Shown piece after piece: positions 25,151-36,089 of a stretch of 64,000 nt of DNA. The translations under genes were made by a program, and so were the position numbers. Under the pieces are notes generated by a model. The model saw only the letters and a list, made by a program, of their open reading frames with translations. It was not told the origin of the DNA and ran no database searches. The stretch spans positions 39,776,797 through 39,840,796 of the forward strand of contig NC_134507.1 of the NCBI RefSeq assembly GCF_027942865.1. The letters are read 5' to 3'. This stretch comes from Odontesthes bonariensis (lineage: Eukaryota > Chordata > Actinopteri > Atheriniformes > Atherinopsidae). The stretch's first letter is position 1, and each line of letters starts with the position of its first letter.

Positions 25151-25699
25151 GAGTTGGAACTGTCAGAGGCTGACACCTCTTTTCCAGGTGCCTCACTCGG
25201 CCGGACGGTGCAGCAAATTCAACTGTCTGCAGTGCCATGCCAGCAGCTAACCTGAATCTGAAAAGCTTGCAGATTAAAACAGTCCGGCTTTTCTTCATCT
25301 TTCTGATCAGTTCTTGTTTCAACAACCAAGGAACTTGGAGCACAAATTGATTTAGTTTTTCCACTCTCCCCATCTCTAGAGCCACACCCACCCCACACTG
25401 GGAAAATTTTTAGTTGAGGCAAACCCTCACGGCTTAATATCTCCAGTGCAGAAATGCTGCCGTATTCTCATCTCGTTGTTGCCATCACTAAGGCAACGCC
25501 CACCTGCCTGGGGTGACTGCACTGTATGACCTCACCTGACAACTGCGCAGCTGCATATCAGCTGTGCATACCTGCCGCAGCATTCAGCAAACCTTGCAAA
25601 ACATGGGTTTTAAAGATGGAAAGGTGTCGTTAAAGCAGCAACGCCAGGACAAAAACCAAGGTAGAGTTGCCCAGGGATATTTACGTTATACAGACAAAT

Positions 25700-25847
25700 C
25701 AGGGGAGAGCGCGAACGCAGTCCCCCACTACCAGAAATTATGCAGTCGAGATTCCCACATTTGGGGAATTCGCAAGGGTCAGTACAGCCGGTGTGCAATG
25801 GCTGAGCCTCGTCCTGGGTGAACCACCTTCTTGATCATGGTATCTCC
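25700..25847 (-). pseudogene. RNU1: U1 snRNA copy 35, 3' part, split by BEL/Pao element
   Basis: U1 sequence from the 3' end (25700) to the TCTCC at 25843-25847, where the LTR element begins. The gene's 5' end resumes at 31397-31417 after the repeated TCTCC. The split separates the promoter and splice-site-pairing end from the body. Confidence 0.95.
25843..25847. repeat. 5-bp target duplication, left side of BEL/Pao
   Basis: TCTCC borders the element here and recurs at 31397-31401. Five bp is usual for BEL/Pao integration. Confidence 0.85.
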
Positions 25848-26287
25848 TGTAGCTCTCGTCACAACGCAAACACGGATTGTGGTTCTTACTGGCATTTATT
25901 CTCCAATTCACGCCGTGAGAACTGCCGGTACAAACATACATATATGGTTCGCAACAAAGAAACAATGTCACGAATTATAAACAGAACAAAATGCTTCATT
26001 TACACACAAAAAATACCTCATTAGCCGCTTGCTGTGAGAGAGGTTCTTGATGTCTTCAGCCACGCTTAACAGTAAGTTTCAAATTAAATCTGCCGCGGCA
26101 ACACACAGGTAATAAACATTGGTTCCGGGCCAAAACACCACTGCACCGATAAACAAAATTAAATACGTCATGAAATTAAACCATTTTATAACACAAATAT
26201 GAATTTACTTAAATAACACAATCTAAATTATTCAACAAGATGAAATCGTGAAATATTATTTTTAACATAATTTCAACAGCACTTACA
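25848..26287 (-). repeat. BEL/Pao 3' LTR
   Basis: Direct repeat of 30958-31396 with TG...CA ends; flanked inside by a purine tract, hence the 3' LTR of a minus-strand element. Confidence 0.9.
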
Positions 26288-26384
26288 CTCCCACCAAATC
26301 ACTCATTAACTTGAAGTGAGGGATTTTTAAAACAAAATTAGAGAGTATGTAAATGAGTGAATGAGTCTGTATGAATGTGAAGAC

Positions 26385-28175
26385 TTAGTCAGCCTCTATT
26401 AAGGTGACTACTTTGTGGATGGGCCTTTCAAGGTGAGTAGCTCTGGTATGTAGTTTTCCTTTCTCAAATGTAGTGTCACTGACAAGTAGCTTCAGCTTTC
26501 TCACCATGCCATCTGTGCTGGGCTGAACTTCCACAACCTTGCCAAGCTTCCATTGGTTTCTTGGTGAGTTCTCATCTCGTAGGATCACTACGTCATTTAC
26601 TTGTGAGTTTCGTGATTTTCTTTGCCATTTCTGTCTTTGTTGGAGATTTAGCAGATATTTCCGTTTCCATCTTTGCCAAAATTCATTGGCCAGAAACTGT
26701 ACTCTCCTCCATTTTACACATCTGAAAATGGGTGAAGAGACCATGTTTCCACATCCTATGATCCATAAACCATTTGCACGCAACTCGTTCGTTGTCATGC
26801 CTCTTCCTTGGTGAAAGACCCGCTCGTGATGATGCTTGACAAGCAAGGATGACACATGAGATTTCTTTGGAAGTATTGCGGGGTGTCTCACATCGTGGTG
26901 TAAAGCTGCTTTGGATAGGCGTCCTCCCACCCTGAGAATGTTGTTTTCATCTAAGAAAGCATTCAACTGATGTAACTTGTTGTGTCTGCTCAGAGGGTAT
27001 TCTTTCTGGAGCTTCAATTTTTGTATATCTTCAGCAAAAGCTTCTTCTTGCACCAACCTGATAATAAAGATTTCTGCTTCTTTTCGTTCTTCAAGATTGG
27101 TTGCTTCATTTGTTCTTGGCTGAAAGCCTTTAAACTCTCTGACAAATCTCTTGAGCCTAGCGACAGCCTTCACTGCTCTAGACCAGTCAGAGAATTTAGT
27201 GAGACAATTCACCACTGATCTTTCTTCTTTCGTCTTTACTGCCTGAACATAAGATTTGCGAAGCTCAGGGTCAGTTGTTTCGATTTCTCCCACCATCTCC
27301 TCTTGAGGTGGAAGATGCTGCTGCCAAAGAAAGTCTGTTGGATTGACTTCCTTGACATGAGTTTTACATGCAAAGTGCACTTCTCTTCTTAATGTTAATG
27401 AAGGTTGCATGATAGGTGTCACTTGATGCACCATGACTCTGTGACTTGTTCCTATTGCATCACTGTAATTGCTTGCTGTACTAAAGCAACTAATGATGCT
27501 CCAGCCAAGATCCGTGCGCTGAGCATAGGGATAATTTTCTTCACCAGACAGGATCTCCCTTGGAAGGAGGGCTTGCTGACAGTTATAACCAATTAGAAGG
27601 CCTACTTCACAATCTAATGGTGGTGGGATCTTGTCGACTAGTTGTTCTAGGTGAGGCCACTTTTGAGCTGTCTGGGAAGTTGGTATATGCGCCCTGTCCG
27701 CTGGAATGAACTCTCTTGTGAAAAGTGATGGCAATGGAATTCTTTTGTCTAGGTTATATCCTCTAACCTGTAAATTTGTCAATTTCTGACAAGGTATGTC
27801 TGTTGACCGATTCGACATTGTAGACAGCCGCAAACAAACATTCTCCTTCTTTGTTTCGAGGTCGCGAGCCACTTCATCCAAGATGAAAGTTGTATCGCTC
27901 TGCGTGTCTAGTAGGGCATAGACCAGAATTTCTTGATCAGGCTGCTTTATGGATGAGACCCAGACTGGCACGATTGAGGATGTCTGTGTGCTTAGTCCTT
28001 CTTGCATGACTCTATTAGTAGTTCCTGTCGAAACTGGTTCTTTGGTGACTGCTTTGTCCTTTAAGTTTTTGTCTCCCTTTGGAGATACGAATGTTTGACA
28101 TTCTGAAAACTTGTCAACATGTAGACATGTTGGATGTTTTTTTCTGACAGCTTTCACATGTACTTCTGTTGTCAC
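26385..28175 (-). mobile_element. BEL/Pao pol-derived region
   Basis: The first part has an aspartic protease-like segment around ALLDTQSDTTFI (DUF1758 type). Later come a zinc-binding HHCC-type segment (LVKHHHERVFHQGRG) and a C-terminal region of the type following BEL/Pao integrases (NEFWQRWKRKYL). Family assignment follows from this set and the gag to its 5' side. Treated as a fossil part. Confidence 0.8.
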
Positions 28176-30132
28176 ACCTTCTTGAGAGATGACCTGTCTT
28201 CAAGCACCCAAAGCAAAGCTTTTCTGTCTGCACAAACTTGACACGATCTTGAACTGTCTTTTCACAGAACTTTCTACAGTTGGCAAGGACGTGTCCTGTT
28301 CTTTTGCAGAAGTCACACGATGGAATGTTGTGTTGTGCTGCGTTTGTGGACAGTGTCTTTGCTTGAATAGTTTGACCACGGTATTGCCTTTGTCTTTCAC
28401 CTTCTATTCTCTTGACTGCTTGAATGGATGAGATGGGATCACAAGCGAGATCCGCTTCCTTTGACAGGAAGTCAACCAACTCCTTAAACGATGGGTATCT
28501 AGCATTTGCTAGTCTGCTTTCCATCACTTTGCGGTTCCAACTAGACACCAACCAGTCAGGCAGTTTCAATAGAATTTTTTGACTTTCGTTGCAGTCATTA
28601 AGGATTTCCAAAGTTTTGATGTGGGGCATTGCAGCTACGCAACTCTGAAGGAAGTCTGCAAATTCTCTTAACTCACAACCATCTTTGGGGTTTATTTTTG
28701 GCCATCCATGTAACTTATCTCTGAAGGACTTCCCTACTATGAATGGGTCTCCAAAGCGTTTTTCCAACAGTTGCCAGGCTGAATCGTATGCTGCCTCTGT
28801 GCCTAGTAGGAAAAATCCTTCTACAGCCTTCTTTGCAGTGCCACCTAGATACTGCCTTAGGTAGTACAATTGTTCGTTCTTCGGAATGTTTTTTCTGTTG
28901 ATTAATGTTACAAATGACAGTCGCCAATCATTAAACTTCAAAGGATCTCCAGTAAATACTGCAGGCTCTGGTGTTGGGAGACGACTGGCACTGATAGCTT
29001 CCGCTAGTGCACTGACCCAAGCAAAATCTGAGCTATTCCGTTCCTGTGCAATGTTTGGTTGAGTCACTGGAACCTGTGATGTGGGCTGCAGGGTTGAGGA
29101 GTGAACTTGACTTGTGTTTGGTGGGAACTGGGGAACAAATGGGGGGGTTGAGGCATGTAAGGCTTGGGTTATGACTGGCTGAGATTGCGGAATGAAAAGT
29201 GGACTTGAAGCATGAAGGGCTTGGGGTATGACTGGCTGAGATTGAAGAATGAATGATGGATCTTTAGGAACAGAAACTGGAAATCCTACTGCTGATTCAA
29301 CATCATTTAGTAGGTTAAGTGTTTCGTGGTTTCCAGCTTGATCATAAACCTTTGCTCGAGCTCTTGCAGCATTTAGTTTCTTTACTTCTTCAAGGCGATC
29401 AAGCTTTCTGTGCCTTTCTTGAATTGCTTGTTGTCTGGCTAGCTTCTCAGATTCAAACTGCGCCAGTCGTTGTTTATCTTCAGCCTCTAGTCTTTGTAGT
29501 TCTGTTGTTTCCTTTTCTTGTTCATCCAACACTGCCAGAACTTCTTGAGCAGCTGCAGCTTCAGCCACAGCCTCGTTTCTTTTGGCTGAGAGGATACTGG
29601 ATCTGACAGAACTATGCTTTGATTGATGAGACCTTGATAGAGAACTTGTGGAATTTAGGATTGATCCTAAATCAGGCCAAGGTTCTTCCTCTTCCTCCTC
29701 TGGATGTCCTGACAGTTGTCTACGTGCCCGTAGAATAATGTGATCTGAGAGTGATACACATGTGTCGACTCTTCGTCGCACGTCTGATTCAGGAATTTGC
29801 ACTCTACGTAACTCTTCATAGATAGCCTTAACTTCAGAACATGTAGCTTCAATACCTTCAATGAGCTCCTTTATGTCATCTTCTGAGGCTGTGTCAGACA
29901 ATATTTCCTTGCCTACTCTTGCATGATACCTCCACTTCTCATAGGTGATTTTAAATCGACGTTGTAAGGTCTTTAGCCTTTCTTCTTCAAGCTCTCTTCC
30001 CTTTTCTGTCAGGGTTCGAACTCTTTCACTTCTTCGTGGCCCTTCTACTTCTGCTGATTCACTTGTTGTGGCTTCAGGTTCAGCAGGTGATCTTGTATTT
30101 TTATAGCAGAACTCTGTTCTTGTGTCAGACAT
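28114..30132 (-). mobile_element. BEL/Pao gag-like region
   Basis: Charged N-terminal half with coiled-coil character, then the DUF1759-type gag segment (FTGDPLKFNDWRLSF) and two zinc knuckles (CDFCKRTGHVLANC and CFGCLKTGHLSRRC). Order and motifs are those of BEL/Pao gag. It lies just inside the 5' LTR side of the element. Confidence 0.85.
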
Positions 30133-30957
30133 TTTGAGATAGCTTGAATGACTGTGTGATGTGTATGATGTATTGACTTGGATTTCTATGGGACTATGTA
30201 TTAATGCAAGGTATGGTAAGCTTAAATGTTAATAGCTCCAAAGATTCTTAATCACTGTATGCAAACCATGAGTCTGCTTGACTTAATTTCTAAATACAAA
30301 TGGTATCAAATAACTGTTTTAGCATTAGCAAGTTATCAAACTTATAGCTTGCTTCAAATAGAAAAAGTGAAAATATTTGGAAATATATTCAAACACAAAT
30401 GTCTAAATATAAACCTTAGAGGGAATATATAAAAAAAATGTATTATGCCACTAATGCATCAGGTAATATAAAGTTTCACGGAAGCAGATCCCTTTAAACT
30501 TGATTATCTTCCATAAACATAGATTTTCAAACTTTTAGTTTAAACTTGTAATGTCCCTTTAACTCTTGTGATACAACTCAAAATACACAATTCTTAATCT
30601 TAACTTGAATGATATAACTTTCTAACTTTAACCCTTTTGACAATCATCACTAATAAACATTTTCACATCAGATTCATCCCAAACATGCGAGTAGTTTGTA
30701 AGGTGATAGACCTGAGTCCTTGATTGCAGCTTTAACGTTGAGCCACTTCTCACACCACTTTAGCTTGAAGATTGGCAGAGCACTTGCTGGCTTTACCTTG
30801 TAAAGTTGCACTTTCGACACAGTCTAATCTCCGTTACTTCTTGTTGCTACGCCGACAATGTTTATGGGTGTCGCCTCTCTGATTCGCTGGATGCTCGTCG
30901 GGGTGTTACGGTGTTTCTTTCATCTCTCCTACCCGTGTTGAGCAGGTGAGTTCTCAC
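30133..30957 (-). other. BEL/Pao 5' untranslated region
   Basis: AT-rich stretch between gag and the 5' LTR. No gene seen. I could not name a primer-binding tRNA. Confidence 0.5.
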
Positions 30958-31396
30958 TGTAGCTCTCGTCACAACGCAAACACGGATCGTGGTTCTTACT
31001 GGCATTTATTCTCCAATTCACGCTGTGAGAACTGCCGGTACAAACATACATATATGGTTCGCAACAAAGAAACAATGTCACGAATTATAAACAGAACAAA
31101 ATGCTTCATTTACACACAAAAAATACCTCATTAGCCGCTTGCTGTGGAGAGGTTCTTGATGTCTTCAGCCACGCTTAACAGTAAGTTTCAAATTAAATCT
31201 GCCGCGGCAACACACAGGTAATAAACATTGGTTCCGGGCCAAAACACCACTGCACCGATAAACAAAATTAAATACGTCATGAAATTAAACCATTTTATAA
31301 CACAAATATGAATTTACTTAAATAACACAATCTAAATTATTCAAGAAGATGAAATCGTGAAATATTATTTTTAACATAATTTCAACAGCACTTACA
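30958..31396 (-). repeat. BEL/Pao 5' LTR
   Basis: Direct repeat of 25848-26287 with TG...CA ends, about four differences. Followed by target duplication TCTCC (31397-31401). Confidence 0.9.
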
Positions 31397-31417
31397 TCTC
31401 CACTGCCAGGTAAGTAT
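31397..31417 (-). pseudogene. RNU1: U1 snRNA copy 35, 5' end remnant
   Basis: The first 16-21 nt of U1 (ATACTTACCTGGCAG...) with its upstream promoter, separated from the rest of the gene by the BEL/Pao element. Still has a PSE, so a short U1-led transcript into the LTR is possible. Confidence 0.9.
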
Positions 31418-31965
31418 GAGTTGGAACTGTCAGAGGCTGACACCTCTTTTCCAGGTGCCTCACTCGGCCGGACGGTGCAGCAAATTCAACTGTCTGCAGT
31501 GCCATGCCAGCAGCTAACCTGAATCTGAAAAGCTTGCAGATTAAAACAGTCCGGCTTTTCTTCATCTTTCTGATCAGTTCTTGTTTCAACAACCAAGGAA
31601 TTTGGAGCACAAATTGATTTAGTTTTTCCACTCTCCCCGTCTCTAGAGCCACACCCACCCACACTGGGAAAATTCTTAGTTGAGGCAAACCCTCACGGCT
31701 TAATATCTCCAGTGCAGAAATGCTGCCGTATTCTCATCTCGTTGTTGCCATCACTAAGGCAACGCCCACCTGCCTGGGGTGACTGCACCGTATGACCTCA
31801 CCTGACAACTGTGCAGCTGCATATCAGCTGTGCAGACCTGCTGCAGCATTCAGCAAACCTTGCAAAACATGGGTTTTAAAGATGGAAAGGTGTCGTTAAA
31901 GCAGCAACGCCAGGACAAAAACCAAGGTAGAGTTGCCCAGGGATATTTACTTTATACAGTCAAAT

Positions 31966-32129
31966 CAGGGGAGAGCGCGAACGCAGTCCCCCACTACCAG
32001 AAATTATGCAGTCGAGATTCCCACATTTGGGGAATTCGCAAGGGTCAGTACAGCCGGTGTGCAATGGCTGAGCCTCGTCCTGGGTGAACCACCTTCTTGA
32101 TCATGGTATCTCCCCTGCCAGGTAAGTAT
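31966..32129 (-). ncRNA. RNU1: U1 snRNA copy 36, promoter cut
   Basis: Complete 164-nt U1 with G81A. Sequence upstream is normal for about 57 bp only; the PSE core expected at about 32183-32191 is replaced by Gypsy-derived DNA, so the copy is probably silent. Confidence 0.92.
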
Positions 32130-32229
32130 GAGTTGGAACTGTCAGAGGCTGACACCTCTTTTCCAGGTGCCTCACTCGGCCGGACACATGCCAACTAACA
32201 AGTAAGCCCAATCAGACTCTAAAACCTGC

Positions 32230-33270
32230 TCCTCTATTACCAATTCCAGCAGTCAATCAACCTTTTGAGCACGTGATCGTGGACTGTTTGGGCCCCCTCC
32301 CTCGCTCGAAATCCGGTACTATCTATCTTCTCACTGTAATGTGCCAAGCCACTCGCTATCCAGCAGCATACCTGTTGCGTACCATCACTGCTAGGTCGGT
32401 GGTGAGAGCGTTGTCACAATTCATCTCTATATTTGGCATTCCAAAAATCATTCAAAGTGACCAGGGTTCGAATTTCTCCTCACACCTTTTCTCTCAAGTG
32501 TTGAAGCAGCTTAACATCAAGCATAACAAAGCATCTGCATATCATGCACAAAGTCACAGAGCATTAGAACGTTTCCATCAAACGTTGAAGTCGTTGCTAC
32601 GTTCTTATTGCATTCAAATGGAAGGTGACTGGGAGGAGGGTTTGCCCTGGTTAATGCTTGCGGCTGGGGAAGTAGTTCAAGAGAGTACAGGGTTTAGCCC
32701 AAATGACTTGGTGTTCGGCCATACTGTACGAGGTCCGTTAGCCATTTTGAGGGACCAGTGGATGGGGGAGGACCCTCCCCGGAACCTGTTAGACTATGTG
32801 AATGGTTTTCGGCGTAGACTTTATGCAGCTGGCGAACTGGCCAGGGAGAAAATGGAGCATGTGCAGGGAAAAATGAAAAAGCTCTATGATAGACGTACGG
32901 AACGGTGGGTTTTCAGTCCTGGTGATTGAGTACTGGCGCTGTTGCCCATCATAGGCTCGCCATTTCAAGCAAAATTTAGTGGCCCACACACAGTTTTAAG
33001 GAAGCTTTCTGATTTAAATTATTTGATTTCGACTCCAGAGCGCAGGAAAACCACCCAATTGTGTCATGTGAACCTGTTAAAACCATATTATGAGCGTGCG
33101 TCAAAATCACCTGGGTATGGTGCACAGGTTATCGCGGCGAATTCTCATCCAGCATGTTTAGCAACTAGAGCATCAGCGGTCACTACACCTTTGTTGGTGA
33201 GTGAGGTGGAGGCGGATGGGTTACCAGCTGTTGATCAAGCATTAACATGGGCGGCTGAAAAACTCTGAGG
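32230..33270 (+). mobile_element. Gypsy integrase region
   Basis: DDE-type core: VDCLGPLPRS with the first Asp, IQSDQGSNF with the second, and ALERFHQTLKSLLRSY with the Glu helix, followed by a C-terminal domain with VNLLKPYYER. Fossil part. Confidence 0.88.
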
Positions 33271-33290
33271 CTCTCTGTAACCTTGAGGCA

Positions 33291-34681
33291 TTGTTGCAAC
33301 ATCTGCCAGAGTTAGAAAGGGCAGAGTTGGCAGAGTTGATTAGGTCTTTTCCATGTTTGTTTGGTGATACGCCTACTCAGACCCTCCTTATTGAACACGA
33401 TATTGAGGTGGGAGATGTTCAGCCTATTCGTCAACGTTTTTTTCGTGTCAATGCTGAAAAACGCAGGTATCTGGATGCCGAAATTAAGTATATGTTGGAG
33501 AATGGAATAGCTGAGCCATCCTCCTCAAGCTGGGCATCGCCTTGCATCACGGTACCCAAAGCAGACGGCACACCAAGGTTTTGCACTGACTTCAGGAAAG
33601 TTAATGCTGTCACCAGACCTGACTCGTTCCCACTTCCTCGTATGGAAGATTGTGTAGATGAGCTTGGTCATGCTAAGTTTGTAAGTAAGTTTGATCTATT
33701 GAAAGGGTACTGGCAGGTCCCTTTAACTCAGCGGGCCCATGAAATTTCTGCATTTGTGACACCGAACAGTTTGTTTTCTTACAAGGTTATGCCTTTTGGC
33801 TTGAGAAATGCGCCAGCGACATTTCAACGCCTTATGACTCGTGTTCTGGGGGACCTGGAGGGTTGCGCTGTCTATTTGGATGACGTGGTGGTGTTTTCTG
33901 ACTCTTGGCCTCAGCATGTCGAGCGCATCAGGGCGCTGTTCGGTCGCTTGGCTGAGGCCTGTCTCACCGTGAACCTCTCAACATTTGAGTTTGCCAAGGC
34001 GACAGTGACTTATCTTGGCCAAGTTGTGGGTCAGGGGTGCGTCCGTCCTGTGGCTGCTAAAGTGAGCGCGGTTGAAAATTATCCGGTACCAACCACGAAA
34101 AAGGAACTGTTGCGGTTTCTTGGATTAGTGGGTTACTACAGGTGTTTTTGTCGCAATTTTTCCACTGTTGCATCGCCACTCACTAACCTTTTGAAGGCAA
34201 AGGCAGTGTATATATGGACCCCTGAATGTCAACAGGCTTTTGAGAACATTAAAGCCTTGTTATGTACAGCTCCTGTTCTTGAGGCACCACGGTTTGACCG
34301 CCCTTTTTCACTGCAGGTAGATGCGAGTCACGTGGGTGCAGGTGCTGTTCTATTGCAAGCTGATGATCTGGGTGTTGATAAGCCAGTGAGTTTTTTTTCC
34401 CCAAAAAGTTTAACTCCTACCAACTAAATTATTCAATCATCGAAAAGGAGGCACTAGCTTTGATATGGGCTTTGAAACATTTTGACGTGTATGTAGTTTC
34501 AGGCACTACACCCGTGGTGGTCTACACGGATCACAATACACTAACCTTTTTGAACTCCTTGCAGTGTCCAAACCAGAGACTGATACGATGGTCTCTGATG
34601 TTGCAGTCTTATGGGTTGGACATCCGATACATAAAAGGATCAGAGAATGTGGTGGCGGATGCCCTCTCTCGGGCCCATTAG
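33291..34681 (+). mobile_element. Gypsy reverse transcriptase and RNase H region
   Basis: Reverse transcriptase motifs in order: WASPCITVPKADGTPRFCTD, FDLLKGYWQVPL, MPFGLRNAPATFQ and YLDD. RNase H motifs follow (LQVDASHVGAGAVL, YTDHNTLTFL, NVVADALSR). Gypsy family. Fossil part. Confidence 0.9.
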
Positions 34682-35997
34682 AAGTATGGGTTGGCGAGGG
34701 ACCTGGTGTGTTAGGACAACTTTGATCGGTTGATGTCCCCTTCCAGTTCCGCTTGCGGTGTCTGTTCCTGCCTCTTGTCTTTCTCCTCTTAAATGCTCAC
34801 AGAAATCCTAGGCAAATCTCTGTTGCTGAGGAGCAAGAGTTTGGTGTGCTGGGGGCAGATGGCAGTGGTTGGACTTTAAACTGCTAATGGGGCAAGTGTT
34901 TTTTTTCTGATTTGTTTTTTTTGATAACTTTTCATTGAGCATTTAATAGTGCTGGTTGTGTGTTGTACCTACTAGGTTTTAAACATATTTCGGTTCCCTA
35001 TATTGAACCTCTTTTTAGGGGGACATGTGCTGGGCATGTCTCTCTCCTCCCTCTTTCTTTGGCTGTGTTCGAAACCGCCTACTACATACTTGAAAACGGC
35101 ATACTCATCGATCTGACAGTATGCAGAGCGTTTACACACAGTGCACTTCACTCCTGCCTGAGCCGAAATCAGCCGGCCTGAAAAGCTGATTTCGCTTAAG
35201 CTATAAACTCTGTAAATATATAACTTTAGCAACATTTGAAACATTTTCAGGCGAGAAAGTAGTCATTTAGACCCCCAAGGTGTTGAAAATCTGACAAAAT
35301 ACCGGCTATTTACAATTTTGTTCCCATGAATTCGGCGCTACAGAAGCTAGCCGCAGTGAGCAACGCACTTCCGGTTATGCCGTTTTGACTGCTCTCGTCC
35401 CGTTAACGGAATTTGACTGTTCAAATGGCGATGGGCGACGTCACGTTACGTTGCATCTTGGGTAGTTTGAGTGTGACAAGTAACCTCATGATGAATACTC
35501 AACATTTCGGCGAATCTAGTATGTATCTAGTGTACATCCGGGAACTTAAAAAAGTATGACTAGTAGGAATAGTAGGAGAAGTAGGCAGTTTCGAACACAG
35601 CCTTTGTCTCCTCCCTCAGACCAGGAAGCTGATTGGAGTGTGCAGCAGTGATTGCGGCAGCTCGTACACCTGGCCGTCTGTGGGAGTGGATTTAAGCCGC
35701 CTTATTTTGTTAATTCTTCCCTTTTGGTTCCTGGCTGGGTTTGTGAGAACAGCATTGTGTTTTGGGATTGTTTGCTTTATCCTTTTGTTATGTTTCGCAC
35801 CATACAACACCTTTGCCGCACATTTATGCTCCATAACACCACTACACTACTGATGACTAATTGCCACATCCCATTGTTTTACTTTTGTTGAATTCGTAGC
35901 TTAAGTTCGAATTATTTAAATAAATTTGATTTCCTTATAACTTACAAACCGTGTGCTTCCTCCTTTTTGATACGGCTTTTGAGCCAGGTCGCGTCAT
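34682..35997 (+). repeat. Gypsy 3' UTR and single LTR, with nested MITE
   Basis: A purine tract near 35010-35020 or near 34880 may mark the LTR start (between about 34890 and 35025). It contains AATAAA-type signals near 35920 and ends GCGTCA at 35997, where Keno copy A starts. Interrupted by the MITE at 35062-35601. Confidence 0.6.
35062..35601. mobile_element. MITE with 20-bp-class inverted ends (GCTGTGTTCGAAAC)
   Basis: Ends GCTGTGTTCGAAACCGCCTAC and its near-complement GTAGGCAGTTTCGAACACAGC. CTTTG flanks both sides (35057-35061 and 35602-35606), a likely 5-bp target duplication. About 540 bp, no coding capacity. This type of end is common in fish; I do not assign a superfamily. Confidence 0.8.
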
Positions 35998-36089
35998 TAG
36001 TAAAAGCAAAGGTAAAATCACAGCTTTGATGATTAAAACCTTTCCTTCAATGGTCAGTCCTCAGTATCCTAGTCTTTGCTTGACTTTCC

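Larger units (their letters stand above)
1551..25847 (-). repeat. U1 snRNA tandem array, main block
   Basis: Tandem repeat of 712-713 bp (one unit 703 bp). Each unit holds a 164-bp U1 gene on the minus strand and about 549 bp of spacer. Spacer next to each gene start carries the promoter, with a CACCGT core 62 bp upstream. There is one 3'-truncated copy, 33 complete copies and one copy split by a BEL/Pao element. Units differ by a few percent, and diagnostic variants recur at 4266, 4979 and about 2851 bp, showing multi-unit duplications. Short frames of 67-99 codons repeat once per unit but are not genes. Confidence 0.97.
25848..31396 (-). mobile_element. BEL/Pao LTR retrotransposon inside a U1 gene
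   Basis: Two direct LTRs of about 440 bp (25848-26287 and 30958-31396) begin TG and end CA and differ at only about four sites, roughly 1 percent, so the insertion is young. A purine-rich tract (minus strand, next to 26287) places the 3' LTR on the left, so the element reads on the minus strand. Parts recognised: gag-like region with zinc knuckles, aspartic protease region, and integrase-derived end regions typical of BEL/Pao. Not every pol part is recognised, so the element looks broken; I would put it at one or a few breaks. TCTCC is duplicated at its ends. Confidence 0.9.
31397..32186 (-). repeat. U1 array, continuation after BEL/Pao
   Basis: Same unit as the main block: promoter and spacer of copy 35, then copy 36. 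It stops within the promoter of copy 36 at about 32186, where Gypsy-derived DNA begins. Confidence 0.93.
32187..35997 (+). mobile_element. Gypsy LTR retrotransposon remnant, GMR1-like gene order
   Basis: Reads on the plus strand. Parts in order: integrase region (about 32.2-33.3 kb), reverse transcriptase (about 33.3-34.4 kb), RNase H (about 34.4-34.7 kb) and one LTR ending at about 35997. Integrase ahead of reverse transcriptase is unusual for Gypsy and typical of the GMR1 type known from cod. Gag, protease and a left LTR are not seen. It looks broken, with at least a few breaks. A MITE sits in the LTR. It lies between U1 DNA and Keno copy A; age cannot be read from LTR pairs because only one is present. 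Confidence 0.85.

Noticed and set aside
2056-25821. Repeated plus-strand frames of 72-85 codons (MQTCRSIQQTLQNMG...) and minus-strand frames of 67-99 codons, one set per U1 unit
   Set aside because: They overlap U1 genes in antisense or the U1 promoter and spacer, and only repeat because the unit repeats. Units with stops in them are as common as open ones.
1551-25847. Regular array considered as CRISPR or protein-coding satellite
   Set aside because: The unit is 713 bp with a recognisable U1 gene; there are no short repeats with unique spacers, and the context is eukaryotic.
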